This document shows positions 25,171 through 34,388 of a DNA stretch of 64,000 nucleotides, in pieces. This DNA comes from Coprococcus_C hominis. Lineage in GTDB: Bacteria > Bacillota > Clostridia > Lachnospirales > Lachnospiraceae. The translations under genes and the position numbers were made by a program. The notes below the pieces were generated by a model, which ran no database searches, was not told where the DNA came from, and saw only the letters and a list, made by a program, of their open reading frames with translations. Where the stretch lies: assembly GCF_020687505.1 (NCBI RefSeq), contig NZ_JAJEQT010000007.1, one strand, 5' to 3'. The first letter of the stretch is position 1. Every line of letters begins with the position of its first letter.

Positions 25171-25938
25171 TTATAATTCCAATCCCTCTGCACGTGATAA
25201 GATCTCTGGATCTCCCTCAGTTATCAGTACTGTATTTTCATAATGTGCGGAACGTGAGCCATCCATGGTAACGACTGTCCAGTCATCATTCAGCCAGCCA
25301 ACCTGATAGCTTCCAATGTTGATCATCGGTTCAATCGCTATGACCATCCCCGGTTTTAACTTCGGGCCTTTGAACAGCTTCGGGTAATTCGGCACATTTG
25401 GTTCCTCATGGAGATGTGCGCCGACACCGTGTCCAACCAGATCACGGACAGCAGAATACCCTCTTTTCGTAACATACCCAAAAACCGCTTTGGATATATC
25501 ATTTATATGATTGCCCGCCCGGCACTGTGCAAGCCCTTCAAAAAAGCTTTGCTTCGTTACCTCGATCAATTGCACCGATTCGGAATCGATCGTTCCGACA
25601 CCATACGTTCTTGCAGCATCCGAGTGATATCCTTTGTATATAACTCCGGCATCGAGGCTTACGATATCGCCTTCCTGCAAAATCCGTTCTTTAGACGGTA
25701 TGCCGTGTACAACCTCATCATTGACTGAGACACAGATGGACGCCGGATAGCCCTGATAATTCAGGAACGATGGTTCGCATCCGCAGCTTCGGATAAAATC
25801 CTCACCGCACTTGTCTATCTCATATGTGGATATGCCCGGTTTTATAATTTTCTTCAATTCCTCATGCGTTTTGGCGAGAATCTCTCCCGCCTTACGCATA
25901 AGCTCTATCTCATGTTCTGTTTTGATTATGATCGCCAT
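25171..25938 (-). CDS. map: Methionine aminopeptidase, type I
   Basis: 255 aa. Removes N-terminal Met from new proteins. The metal ligands are visible: Asp in SLDAGV, Asp in YHSDAART, His in GHGVGAHLHEEP, Glu in IAIEPM and Glu in HYENTVLI. It starts 20 bases after adk and ends 30 bases before infA. Confidence 0.97.
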   Translation of the reverse strand: MAIIIKTEHEIELMRKAGEILAKTHEELKKIIKPGISTYEIDKCGEDFIRSCGCEPSFLNYQGYPASICVSVNDEVVHGIPSKERILQEGDIVSLDAGVIYKGYHSDAARTYGVGTIDSESVQLIEVTKQSFFEGLAQCRAGNHINDISKAVFGYVTKRGYSAVRDLVGHGVGAHLHEEPNVPNYPKLFKGPKLKPGMVIAIEPMINIGSYQVGWLNDDWTVVTMDGSRSAHYENTVLITEGDPEILSRAEGLEL

Positions 25939-25958
25939 TTTGAACTCCGATACAGATA

Positions 25959-26600
25959 TTAACCTAAAATAGCTACAATCGCATCAAATACGTCCTTCAT
26001 ATCCTTTGTTCCGTCTACCTCTGCGATGACGCCCTTCTTTGTATAGAAGTCGATCAGTGGCTGTGTCTGCTCATGGTAAACCTTCAAACGGTTCAGGACT
26101 GTCTCCGGCTTGTCGTCGTCACGAAGGATCAGGTCTGCACCACAAGTATCGCACTTACCCTCAACCTTAGTTGGGTTGTATACGATATGATAGGTTGCAC
26201 CACATCCTACACATGCGCGTCTGCCGGACATTCTATTTACAATGTTTTCATCTGGGACTTCCACGTTGACTGCATAGTCGATCTTCTCGCCATTTGCAGC
26301 AAGAGCAGCGTCAAGTGCCTCTGCCTGCGGAATGGTTCTTGGGAATCCGTCAAGGATGTAACCGTTCTTGCAGTCATCTGCCTTGAAACGATCCATGATC
26401 AGGTCTACAACCAGCTCATCTGGAACAAGTAATCCCTTGTCCATGTATTCCTTTGCCTTTGCGCCAAGCTCTGTACCGTTCTTGATATTGGCACGGAAGA
26501 TATCTCCAGTCGAAATGTGTGGAATTCCGTACTTCTCAGCTAACATCTTTGCCTGCGTTCCCTTACCTGCACCAGGTGCGCCTAACATAATAATCTTCAA
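25959..26600 (-). CDS. adk: Adenylate kinase, zinc-LID type
   Basis: 213 aa. Converts ATP plus AMP to two ADP. P-loop GAPGAGKGTQ (about 7-16), DGFPRT in the middle, and a LID with four Cys (CVGC and CDTC) that binds zinc, typical of Gram-positives. The start is TTG at 26600 after GGAGGGACAATAA, which gives the canonical KIIMLGAPG N-terminus; the next ATG is five codons in. Confidence 0.97.
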   Translation of the reverse strand: MKIIMLGAPGAGKGTQAKMLAEKYGIPHISTGDIFRANIKNGTELGAKAKEYMDKGLLVPDELVVDLIMDRFKADDCKNGYILDGFPRTIPQAEALDAALAANGEKIDYAVNVEVPDENIVNRMSGRRACVGCGATYHIVYNPTKVEGKCDTCGADLILRDDDKPETVLNRLKVYHEQTQPLIDFYTKKGVIAEVDGTKDMKDVFDAIVAILG

Positions 26601-26717
26601 ATTATTGTCCCTCCATACTTTTCTTTTCTATGCTTTTTGTTTCCGCAAAATTTATTTCCCTATAACTAGGAATAGGAATGTACCCATAGGATACACTCCT
26701 GCTTCCTTTTATTGACA

Positions 26718-28031
26718 TTAATCATTCAAGAATCCTGAATAATTTCGTACAATCATCTTAGACTCGATCTGATCAATCGTCTCAAGAACTACACCTACGA
26801 TAATGATGAGTGAGGTTCCGCCGAACGATACGTCCGCACCAAACATTCCGTTGAAGAAGATTGGGATGACCGCAACGATCAACAGACCAACCGCACCGAT
26901 AAATACGATGTAATTCAGTATTTTATTTAAGTAATCCTGTGTCGGCTTACCAGGACGGATACCTGGAATAAATCCACCGCTCTTCTTTAAGTTGTTCGCT
27001 ACTTCCATCGGGTTAAATGTTACCGATGTATAGAAATATGCGAAGAATACAACCAACAGGATGTATATAATCAGACCTACACTTGCCCATGGATATGCAG
27101 GGTTAAACCAGTAATTCGAATTCATACCTCTTAAAATCTTTGCCCATACACCGCTGGTGTTGATATTAAACAAATTCACAACAACCATTGGTACGGAAAG
27201 AATGGAAGAAGCGAAGATAACCGGGATAACGCTTGATGTGTTGACCTTCAGAGGAATATGACTCTGCTGTCCGCCCATCATTCTTCTTCCCTGTACCTTC
27301 TGTGCATGCTGTACCGGAATCTTTCTGACTCCGCCCTGTAACAAAACAACCAAAATTGTTGTTACAAGTATAACCGCCAGAATAATCGCACCTGCGATTA
27401 CCTGATCTACAATATCCTGACCCTTCATGAACTTTGTATATAAGTCCGAAAAATCACTTGGCATTCTGGATACGATGTTTATCAACAGGATAATAGAAAT
27501 ACCGTTGCCAACACCTTTTTCCGTCACACGCTCACCAAGCCACATAACAAAGGCACTACCTGTTGTCAATGTAATGATAACAAGCAGATATCCAAGTGGT
27601 CCGGTTACTGTCATATAATGTCCACGGTCGAAACCAATGACAAGTCCGAGACTCTCGATTACTGCTAAAAAGATTGTTACATATCTTGTGATAGCTGTAA
27701 TCTTCTTTCTTCCGTCCTCACCATCCTTCTGCATCTCCTCCAATGCTGGAATCGCAATAGTAAGAAGCTGGATGATAATGGAAGAAGTAATATATGGTGT
27801 TACATTCAATGCAAAAATAGACATCTGTGTGAAGGAACCACCGGTGAACGAGCTCAGGAAGCTGTTTGCATCACCGAGCGCGCTCTCCAAATATTCCTTG
27901 ATTGCGACTGTATTCAGTCCCGGTACCGGGATCAACGAACCAAAACGGATGACTATCAGGACAAAGAATGTAAAGAGTAATCCCATACGGATCTCTTTGA
28001 CCTTAAAAGCGTCACGTAAGGTTTTGAACAT
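26718..28031 (-). CDS. secY: Protein translocase subunit SecY
   Basis: 437 aa, ten membrane helices; the pore of the Sec channel. Conserved parts include the plug region, PGLNTVAI, and the cytoplasmic loop QGGVRKIPVQ with the ribosome-binding arginines, then GGFIPGIRPGKPT. It starts one base after the rplO stop, so the two are coupled; a 117-bp gap precedes adk. Confidence 0.98.
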   Translation of the reverse strand: MFKTLRDAFKVKEIRMGLLFTFFVLIVIRFGSLIPVPGLNTVAIKEYLESALGDANSFLSSFTGGSFTQMSIFALNVTPYITSSIIIQLLTIAIPALEEMQKDGEDGRKKITAITRYVTIFLAVIESLGLVIGFDRGHYMTVTGPLGYLLVIITLTTGSAFVMWLGERVTEKGVGNGISIILLINIVSRMPSDFSDLYTKFMKGQDIVDQVIAGAIILAVILVTTILVVLLQGGVRKIPVQHAQKVQGRRMMGGQQSHIPLKVNTSSVIPVIFASSILSVPMVVVNLFNINTSGVWAKILRGMNSNYWFNPAYPWASVGLIIYILLVVFFAYFYTSVTFNPMEVANNLKKSGGFIPGIRPGKPTQDYLNKILNYIVFIGAVGLLIVAVIPIFFNGMFGADVSFGGTSLIIIVGVVLETIDQIESKMIVRNYSGFLND

Positions 28032-28032
28032 A

Positions 28033-28473
28033 CTAAATCACCTCTGCTTTTCCACCAAGAGCTTCGATCTTCTCTGCAGCGGCCTTACTGAATGCATTCG
28101 CCTTAACAGTAAGCTTTTTAGTCAACTCTCCATTTCCTAAAATCTTAACACCATCTCTAGGGTTCTTTACAACACCTGCCTCGATCAATGAAGCTACAGA
28201 TACTTCTGCGCCATCTTCAAATCTCTCGAGAACTGAAAGGTTGATTGCAACGATTTCCTTATGATTTCTGCTTGTGAATCCTCTCTTAGGGATTCTTCTG
28301 TAAAGTGGCATCTGTCCACCTTCAAAGCCTGGTCTTGGAGCTCCAGAACGAGCCTTCTGACCCTTGTGGCCCTTACCGGCAGTCTTACCATTTCCTGAAC
28401 CATGTCCACGGCCTCTTCTGAAGCTATCGCTTGATACAGCGCCTTCAGCTGGCTTTAAACTTGATAAATTCAT
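28033..28473 (-). CDS. rplO: 50S ribosomal protein L15
   Basis: 146 aa from MNLSSLKPAEGAV (ATG 28473, GGAGGAACAGTC upstream). It has the Gly/Arg-rich RRGRGHGSGNGKTAGKGHKG arm and the FEGGQMPLYRRIPKRGF signature. It ends one base before secY. Confidence 0.98.
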   Translation of the reverse strand: MNLSSLKPAEGAVSSDSFRRGRGHGSGNGKTAGKGHKGQKARSGAPRPGFEGGQMPLYRRIPKRGFTSRNHKEIVAINLSVLERFEDGAEVSVASLIEAGVVKNPRDGVKILGNGELTKKLTVKANAFSKAAAEKIEALGGKAEVI

Positions 28474-28496
28474 GACTGTTCCTCCTTCTAACAAAA

Positions 28497-28679
28497 TTAA
28501 GCTTCTTCTACTTTTACTAAGTGACGAACCTGCTGTACCATTCCCATTGTAGCATCATTGTTTGGAAGTTCAACAGTCTTATGCATCTTTGTAAGACCAA
28601 GTGCTTTCACAGTTGCTCTATGCTTAGGAATTGCACCAATTGGTGACTTTACTAATGTTACTTTTACCTTATCTGCCAT
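28497..28679 (-). CDS. rpmD: 50S ribosomal protein L30
   Basis: 60 aa, family length; VKVTLVKSPIGAIPKHRAT and LGLTKMHKTVELPNN are diagnostic. Between rpsE (14 bases) and rplO (23 bases). Confidence 0.97.
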   Translation of the reverse strand: MADKVKVTLVKSPIGAIPKHRATVKALGLTKMHKTVELPNNDATMGMVQQVRHLVKVEEA

Positions 28680-28693
28680 CTCAAATTACCTCC

Positions 28694-29203
28694 TTAGTTA
28701 AGAATCTCGTCTAAAGACTTACCACGGAGTTTTGCAATCTCTTCTGGGGACTTAATTGCCTTAAGACCCTCGATTGTAGCAAGAACAACATTCTGCTTGT
28801 TGTTAGAGCCGAGAGACTTTGTACGGATGTTCTTGTATCCTGCAAGCTCCAATACCTTACGAGCAGGACCACCAGCGATGATACCAGTACCTTCTGGTGA
28901 AGACTTCAGCAGAACGCTTGCGCTGCCGAACTTACCTGTATAATCATATGGAATACTTCCATTCTCATTGATATCAACTTTTACAAGTTTCTTGATTGCA
29001 TCCTCTTTTGCCTTGCGGATTGCCTCAGGGACCTCAGCTGCCTTACCTAAGCCGGCACCTACGTGTCCGTTCTTATCTCCGACAACTACAAGAGCAGCAA
29101 ATCTCATGTTACGTCCACCTTTTACAACCTTGGTGACACGCTTAATGTTTACTACGCTATCTTCCAATTCTAAATTAGAAGCATCGATAATTTCACGTTT
29201 CAT
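28694..29203 (-). CDS. rpsE: 30S ribosomal protein S5
   Basis: 169 aa. The double-stranded RNA-binding part RVTKVVKGGRNMRFAALV and the C-terminal GIIAGGPARKVLELAGYKN region of S5 are both present; this loop is where spectinomycin-resistance changes occur in other bacteria, and no such change is obvious here. Confidence 0.98.
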   Translation of the reverse strand: MKREIIDASNLELEDSVVNIKRVTKVVKGGRNMRFAALVVVGDKNGHVGAGLGKAAEVPEAIRKAKEDAIKKLVKVDINENGSIPYDYTGKFGSASVLLKSSPEGTGIIAGGPARKVLELAGYKNIRTKSLGSNNKQNVVLATIEGLKAIKSPEEIAKLRGKSLDEILN

Positions 29204-29221
29204 GTGTTGTTCTCCTCCCTA

Positions 29222-29590
29222 TTAGAATTCAAGACCAGCTTCTCTAGCAGCATCTGCTAAAGCCTGAATCTTACCCTGATATATAAAACCGCCTCTGTCA
29301 AAGACTACTTCCTTGATGCCTGCGTCAAGTGCCTTCTGTGCAATTACCTTGCCAAGATAAGCAGCTGCTGCTACATCATTTGTCTTCTCTAACTGATCCT
29401 TTACGTCCTTCTGAACTGTTGAAGCTGACACTAAAGTGTTACCAACTGTATCGTCAATAATCTGAGCGTACATATGATTATTACTTCTGAATACAGCAAG
29501 TCTTGGTCTTTCAGCAGTGCCGCTAAAACGGTTACGAACTCTTAAATGCTTCTTAATACGAATAGCACTTCTTGATTCCTTTTTAATCAT
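29222..29590 (-). CDS. rplR: 50S ribosomal protein L18
   Basis: 122 aa; 5S rRNA-binding protein. Basic N-terminus (RSAIRIKKHLRVRNRFSGT), PRLAVFRSNNHMYAQIIDD, and the C-terminal VVFDRGGFIYQGKIQALAD are standard. Confidence 0.98.
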   Translation of the reverse strand: MIKKESRSAIRIKKHLRVRNRFSGTAERPRLAVFRSNNHMYAQIIDDTVGNTLVSASTVQKDVKDQLEKTNDVAAAAYLGKVIAQKALDAGIKEVVFDRGGFIYQGKIQALADAAREAGLEF

Positions 29591-29607
29591 ATCTTTTCAC
29601 TCCCTTA

Positions 29608-30147
29608 TTATTTCTTACCAGTCTTACCAACTTTACGTCTGATAACTTCATCAACGTACTTGATACCCTTGCCCTTATATGGTTCTGGGGCTCTCTTCTC
29701 ACGGATTTCGGCAGCATACTGGCCAACCTTTTCCTTGTCGATACCGCTAACAGTGATCTTGTTACCATCAACAGTTGTTGTGATTCCATCTGGATCAACC
29801 ATCTCAACTGGATGTGAGTAACCAAGTGCAAGGTTCAGCTTGTTACCCTGCTTAGCTGCTCTGTAACCAACACCATTAACTTCCAAAACCTTTGTATAAC
29901 CCTCAGTTACACCGATTACCATGTTGTGAATGAGAGTTCTTGTAAGACCATGAAGTGAACGCATCTTCTTCAAGTCGTTTGGTCTGTTTACGAGGATCTC
30001 TTCGCCTTCCTGCTTGATCTCCATCTCTGCTGGAAGTACTCTCTCAAGAGTTCCCTTTGGTCCCTTTACAGTCACCTTATTATTTTCTGCTATCTCAACA
30101 GTTACGCCTGCCGGAATAGCGATAGGCATTCTTCCGATTCGTGACAT
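29608..30147 (-). CDS. rplF: 50S ribosomal protein L6
   Basis: 179 aa with the start MSRIGRMPIAIPAGV and the end EPYKGKGIKYVDEVIRRK, both strongly conserved. Standard length; 44 bases after rpsH. Confidence 0.98.
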   Translation of the reverse strand: MSRIGRMPIAIPAGVTVEIAENNKVTVKGPKGTLERVLPAEMEIKQEGEEILVNRPNDLKKMRSLHGLTRTLIHNMVIGVTEGYTKVLEVNGVGYRAAKQGNKLNLALGYSHPVEMVDPDGITTTVDGNKITVSGIDKEKVGQYAAEIREKRAPEPYKGKGIKYVDEVIRRKVGKTGKK

Positions 30148-30191
30148 TTCGCCTTGTCCTCCTTAATTATTCTCTTGTGGAAAATCCCGAC

Positions 30192-30593
30192 TTACCATAC
30201 GAAAGCCAGTACTTCTCCACCAACATTTTCTTTTCTAGCTTCCTTATCTGTTAATACACCCTTATTTGTAGAGATGATTGCTGTACCGAGGCCACCGAGT
30301 ACCTTTGGAAGCTCATCCTTTGATGCATATACACGAAGACCAGGCTTAGAGATTCTCTTAAGACCTGTAAGGATCTTCTCGTTCTTGTTTGCACCATACT
30401 TAAGTGTAATCTTGATTGTCTTGAAGTTTCCTTCCTCAACAACGTCAACTGCCTTGACATAACCTTCCTTGAGGAGAATGTCTGCAATCGCCAGCTTCAT
30501 CTTAGAAGCAGGTATATCTACTGTATCATGTTTTGCAGTATTTGCGTTACGGATTCTTGTAAGCATATCTGCAATTGGATCGCTCATTGACAT
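30192..30593 (-). CDS. rpsH: 30S ribosomal protein S8
   Basis: 133 aa; central 16S rRNA-binding protein. DPIADMLTRIRNANTAKHD at the start and SKPGLRVYASKDELPKVLGG, STNKGVLTDKEA near the end fix the family. Confidence 0.98.
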   Translation of the reverse strand: MSMSDPIADMLTRIRNANTAKHDTVDIPASKMKLAIADILLKEGYVKAVDVVEEGNFKTIKITLKYGANKNEKILTGLKRISKPGLRVYASKDELPKVLGGLGTAIISTNKGVLTDKEARKENVGGEVLAFVW

Positions 30594-30624
30594 AGCTTTG
30601 TTTCCTCCTTATTCTTCTTCACTC

Positions 30625-30810
30625 TTACCAGCTTGACTTCTTAACGCCTGGTATCTGTCCCTTGTATGCTAACTCACGGAAACATACTCTACAAATTCCA
30701 TATTTTCTCAAAACTGAATGTGGACGACCACAAATCTTGCAACGAGTGTACTCTCTGGTAGAAAACTTCTGAGGACGCTGCTGCTTAACCTTCATAGATG
30801 TTTTAGCCAT
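30625..30810 (-). CDS. rpsZ: 30S ribosomal protein S14, zinc type
   Basis: 61 aa, the short zinc-binding form with CKIC and CRVC ligand pairs, which Firmicutes carry in this operon position. It starts 13 bases after rplE. Confidence 0.97.
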   Translation of the reverse strand: MAKTSMKVKQQRPQKFSTREYTRCKICGRPHSVLRKYGICRVCFRELAYKGQIPGVKKSSW

Positions 30811-30823
30811 AGTTCATTTCCTC

Positions 30824-31363
30824 CTACTTCTTAAATGGCATACCGAACAAAGTCAATAACTCACGAGCTTCCTCATCTGTCTCAGCCGTGGTAACGAAGA
30901 TGATATCCATACCTCTTACCTTATCAACCTTATCGTACTCGATTTCAGGGAAAATAAGCTGCTCCTTGATACCTAATGCGTAGTTACCTCTACCATCAAA
31001 AGCATCCGGATTTACACCTCTAAAGTCACGTACTCGTGGAAGTGCAAGGTTTACAAGTCTGTCTGTAAACTCATACATCTTCTCACCACGAAGTGTTACC
31101 TTACATCCGATTGGCATACCTTCTCTTAACTTGAAGTTCGCTACGGACTTCTTAGCACGTGTTACAACTGCCTTCTGACCTGTGATTGTCTCAAGATCCT
31201 TGATTGCAGTATCTAAAACCTTTGCGTTTTCCTTTGCTTCTCCAACGCCCATGTTGATAACGATCTTATCAAGCTTTGGAATCTGCATTACATTCTTATA
31301 TCCAAACTTCTTAACCATAGCATCTTTAATTTCGTTGCTATATAAATCTTTAAGTCTGCTCAA
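30824..31363 (-). CDS. rplE: 50S ribosomal protein L5
   Basis: 179 aa; 5S rRNA-binding protein. Conserved segments: MQIPKLDKIVINMGVGEA, TRAKKSVANFKLREGMPIG and GMDIIFVTTAETDEEARELL. Confidence 0.98.
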   Translation of the reverse strand: MSRLKDLYSNEIKDAMVKKFGYKNVMQIPKLDKIVINMGVGEAKENAKVLDTAIKDLETITGQKAVVTRAKKSVANFKLREGMPIGCKVTLRGEKMYEFTDRLVNLALPRVRDFRGVNPDAFDGRGNYALGIKEQLIFPEIEYDKVDKVRGMDIIFVTTAETDEEARELLTLFGMPFKK

Positions 31364-31386
31364 AATCTTCTGCCTCCTTCCCTATA

Positions 31387-31704
31387 TTAATCGATAACTT
31401 CTGTCTTGCCATCGATCTTGGCTACTCTGACCTTATCCTTCTTCTCACCCTGGAAGCCAACGCGAACTGGCTTACCCTTGTAGAGATACATAACGTTTGA
31501 AAGGTCGATAGGAGCTTCCTTATCAATGATTCCGCCCTGCTGGTTCTGCATGCTTGGCTTGCTGTGCTTGTGAACGATGTTTACGCCCTCAACAAGAACC
31601 TTGTTGTTCTTAGCATCAACAGATAATACCTTACCTTCTTTGCCCTTATCCTTACCGGCAATGACCTGAACCATATCGTCTTTTTTAATCTTCATAGTTG
31701 CCAT
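31387..31704 (-). CDS. rplX: 50S ribosomal protein L24
   Basis: 105 aa with a KOW motif (VQVIAGKDKGKEGKVLSV) and VEGVNIVHKHSKPS. Assembly initiator of the 50S subunit. An internal ATG four codons in (MKIKKDD) is an alternative start. Confidence 0.97.
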   Translation of the reverse strand: MATMKIKKDDMVQVIAGKDKGKEGKVLSVDAKNNKVLVEGVNIVHKHSKPSMQNQQGGIIDKEAPIDLSNVMYLYKGKPVRVGFQGEKKDKVRVAKIDGKTEVID

Positions 31705-31716
31705 CGTCGCTACCTC

Positions 31717-32085
31717 CTATAATACTTCTGGTGCAAGAGACACGATCTTCATGAACTTCTTGTCTCTCAATTCTCTAGCGACAGGTCCAAAAATACGTGT
31801 TCCTCTTGGATTACCGTCATCCTTAATAATAACTGCTGCGTTCTCATCAAACTTGATGTAGGAACCGTCCTTACGACGAGCACCCTTCTTAGAACGTACA
31901 ACTACGGCTTTCACAACATCACCTTTTTTTACAACTCCGCCTGGTGTTGCGTCTTTAACTGAGGCAACGATGACATCACCGATATTTGCATATCTTCTTG
32001 TAGAACCGCCTAATACACGAATGCAGAGGATTTCCTTAGCACCTGTGTTATCAGCAACTCTAAGTCTTGTTTCCTGCTGTACCAT
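31717..32085 (-). CDS. rplN: 50S ribosomal protein L14
   Basis: 122 aa, exact family length: MVQQETRLRVADNTGAKE, then GGSTRRYANIGDVIVASV and the end MKIVSLAPEVL. Confidence 0.98.
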   Translation of the reverse strand: MVQQETRLRVADNTGAKEILCIRVLGGSTRRYANIGDVIVASVKDATPGGVVKKGDVVKAVVVRSKKGARRKDGSYIKFDENAAVIIKDDGNPRGTRIFGPVARELRDKKFMKIVSLAPEVL

Positions 32086-32100
32086 TTTGTCTGCGCCTCC

Positions 32101-32355
32101 TTACTTAGCCTTCTCGATAATCTCGACAAGTCTCCATCTCTTATCCTTTGACAAAGGTCTTGTCTCCATTACTCTTACTCTATCGCCAACTTTACACTCA
32201 TTATTCTCATCATGTGCCTTGAGCTTGTAAGTTCTCTTTACAATCTTACCGTAAAGAGGATGCTTTACATTATCAACGATTGACACAACGATTGTCTTGT
32301 CCATCTTATCACTTGTAACTAAACCTACACGTGTTTTTCTCAGATTTCTGTCCAC
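32101..32355 (-). CDS. rpsQ: 30S ribosomal protein S17
   Basis: 84 aa, OB fold; TRVGLVTSDKMDKTIVVSI and METRPLSKDKRWRLVEIIEKA are typical. Confidence 0.97.
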   Translation of the reverse strand: MDRNLRKTRVGLVTSDKMDKTIVVSIVDNVKHPLYGKIVKRTYKLKAHDENNECKVGDRVRVMETRPLSKDKRWRLVEIIEKAK

Positions 32356-32379
32356 AATATGTTCCTCCTTTTACGATAA

Positions 32380-32589
32380 TTATGCGTTCGCCTTCTGAGC
32401 GATCACTGTCTGAATTCTGGCAATGTTCTTACGAACAACCTTAATTCTGCTTGTATTCTCAAGCTGGTTAGTGGCGTTCTGGAATCTCAAGTTGAATAAT
32501 TCCTTCTTAGCAGCTACTAACTCGCTCTGCAACTCTTCCAGAGACTTTGCGTTTAATTCGTTCTTATAATCCTTAAGCTTCACCGCCAT
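32380..32589 (-). CDS. rpmC: 50S ribosomal protein L29
   Basis: 69-aa helical hairpin (LEELQSELVAAKKELFNLRF) located at the peptide exit. Its ATG lies inside the rplP 3' end (17-base overlap), with AGGAGG in that overlap. Confidence 0.97.
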   Translation of the reverse strand: MAVKLKDYKNELNAKSLEELQSELVAAKKELFNLRFQNATNQLENTSRIKVVRKNIARIQTVIAQKANA

Positions 32590-33013
32590 TAACCTCCTTG
32601 TCTAAATCTGCTTTTGATACGATCTTACACTTTACAGGCAGCTTGTGTGTAGCGAGACGAAGGGCTTCCTTTGCTGTCTCTTCTGGCACACCAGCGATCT
32701 CAAACATAACTCTGCCTGGCTTAACAACTGCTACCCAGTACTCCAGAGCACCCTTACCAGAACCCATACGAGTTTCAGCAGGCTTTGCTGTTACCGGCTT
32801 ATCTGGGAAAATCTTGATCCAGACTTTACCATTACGCTTTACATATCTTGTCATAGCGATACGGGCAGCCTCGATCTGGTTGGATTTGATCCAAGCAGGC
32901 TCAAGAGCTACGATACCATATTCACCGTTTGTAATCTTATTTCCACGAAGCGCCTTACCAGCCATAGTGCCTCTGAACTGCTTACGACGCTTTACTCTCT
33001 TAGGCATTAACAT
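32573..33013 (-). CDS. rplP: 50S ribosomal protein L16
   Basis: 146 aa: MLMPKRVKRRKQFRG start, GYGIVAL-like region and GRVMFEIAGVPEETAKEALR near the end. The start codon shares one base with the rpsC stop (TAATG). The second ATG two codons in is an alternative. Confidence 0.97.
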   Translation of the reverse strand: MLMPKRVKRRKQFRGTMAGKALRGNKITNGEYGIVALEPAWIKSNQIEAARIAMTRYVKRNGKVWIKIFPDKPVTAKPAETRMGSGKGALEYWVAVVKPGRVMFEIAGVPEETAKEALRLATHKLPVKCKIVSKADLDKEVNGGEA

Positions 33014-33678
33014 TATTTATCGCTCCCTTCCTTGTTTCCTTTAGTAGGAAGTACTTCACCGTGGTAAACCCATACCTTAACACCAACTTTACCATAAGTT
33101 GTGTTTGCCTCAGCAAAACCATAATCGATGTTAGCACGAAGAGTCTGAAGAGGAATCTTACCCTCTGTATAGAACTCTGTTCTAGCCATATCTGCACCGC
33201 CAAGACGTCCTGAACAGCAAGCCTTGATACCAAGTGCGCCCATCTTCATTGTTCTGCTCATGCAAGACTTCATAGCACGTCTGAATGAGATACGGTTCTC
33301 AAGCTGCTGTGCAATGTTCTCTGCTACTAACTGTGCATCAAGATCCGGCTTCTTAATCTCCTTGATGTCGATGAAAAGCTTCTTAGAAGTAAGCTTCTGA
33401 AGCTTAGCCTTGATCTCGTTGATTCCAGCGCCGCCCTTTCCGATTACTACACCAGGCTTAGCTGTATATAAGTTTACTCTTACCTTATCAGCTGTTCTCT
33501 CGATCTCGATCTTAGAGATGTTTGCTGAATAAAGCTCTTTCTTTAAAAACTCACGAATCTTATAGTCCTCAACAAGGTTATCTGAGAATTCTCCGTCCTT
33601 GGTATCAGCATACCACTTTGAATCCCAATCCTTGATGATTCCGACTCTTAAACCATGTGGATTAACTTTCTGTCCCAT
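33013..33678 (-). CDS. rpsC: 30S ribosomal protein S3
   Basis: 221 aa. KH domain with VVIGKGGAGINEIK and the C-terminal GRLGGADMARTEFYTEGKIP region, part of the mRNA entry helicase. Overlaps rplP by one base. Confidence 0.98.
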   Translation of the reverse strand: MGQKVNPHGLRVGIIKDWDSKWYADTKDGEFSDNLVEDYKIREFLKKELYSANISKIEIERTADKVRVNLYTAKPGVVIGKGGAGINEIKAKLQKLTSKKLFIDIKEIKKPDLDAQLVAENIAQQLENRISFRRAMKSCMSRTMKMGALGIKACCSGRLGGADMARTEFYTEGKIPLQTLRANIDYGFAEANTTYGKVGVKVWVYHGEVLPTKGNKEGSDK

Positions 33679-33688
33679 TGCTTACCTC

Positions 33689-34075
33689 CTATCTTGCATC
33701 CAGCACAACAGTGATGTGGCTTGTTCTCTTCTCGATTCTGTAAGCTCTACCCTGTGCTCTCGGCTGAATTCTCTTCATTGTTGGTCCTTTGTTTGCATAA
33801 CACTCAGCGATGTAAAGGTCTTCTACCTTCATACCGTTGTTGTTCTCTGCATTCGCAATAGCGGACTTCAATAACTTCTCAATTACCTTTGATGCATAAC
33901 GATTGTTGTAAGCAAGAATACCAAGTGCTGAAGTTACATCCTTGCCTCTGATCGCATCTAATACGAAACATGCCTTTGTTACTGATACTCTAGCGTATGA
34001 AACAGTAGCCTTAGGTCTTGTATCCTTATTCTCATTTCTGAGTCTCTTAATCTGGGATCTATGTCCTTTTGCCAT
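33689..34075 (-). CDS. rplV: 50S ribosomal protein L22
   Basis: 128 aa. The tunnel-lining hairpin is seen as MKRIQPRAQGRAYRIEKRTS. The N-terminus is about 15 residues longer than in E. coli and very basic. Confidence 0.97.
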   Translation of the reverse strand: MAKGHRSQIKRLRNENKDTRPKATVSYARVSVTKACFVLDAIRGKDVTSALGILAYNNRYASKVIEKLLKSAIANAENNNGMKVEDLYIAECYANKGPTMKRIQPRAQGRAYRIEKRTSHITVVLDAR

Positions 34076-34095
34076 GAATGTGTCCTCCTTTCGAC

Positions 34096-34377
34096 TTATC
34101 TCTTCTTACCCTTCTTCTCATCCTTGCCATGTCCTCTGTATGTTCTTGTTGCAACGAACTCACCGAGCTTATGGCCAACCATATCCTCAGTTACATATAC
34201 AGGCACATGCTTTCTTCCATCATATACAGCGATTGTATGACCAACGAATGATGGGAAGATTGTTGAACGACGTGACCATGTCTTAATGACGTCCTTCTTG
34301 TTGTCAGCGTTCATAGCATCTATCTTCTTTAACAAATAACCATCTGCAAATGGTCCTTTCTTTAATGAACGAGCCAT
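34096..34377 (-). CDS. rpsS: 30S ribosomal protein S19
   Basis: 93 aa: MARSLKKGPFADGYLLKK start, TWSRRSTIFPSFVGHTIAVY, and HKLGEFVATRTYRGH near the end. Standard. Confidence 0.98.
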   Translation of the reverse strand: MARSLKKGPFADGYLLKKIDAMNADNKKDVIKTWSRRSTIFPSFVGHTIAVYDGRKHVPVYVTEDMVGHKLGEFVATRTYRGHGKDEKKGKKR

Positions 34378-34388
34378 AACTTACCTCC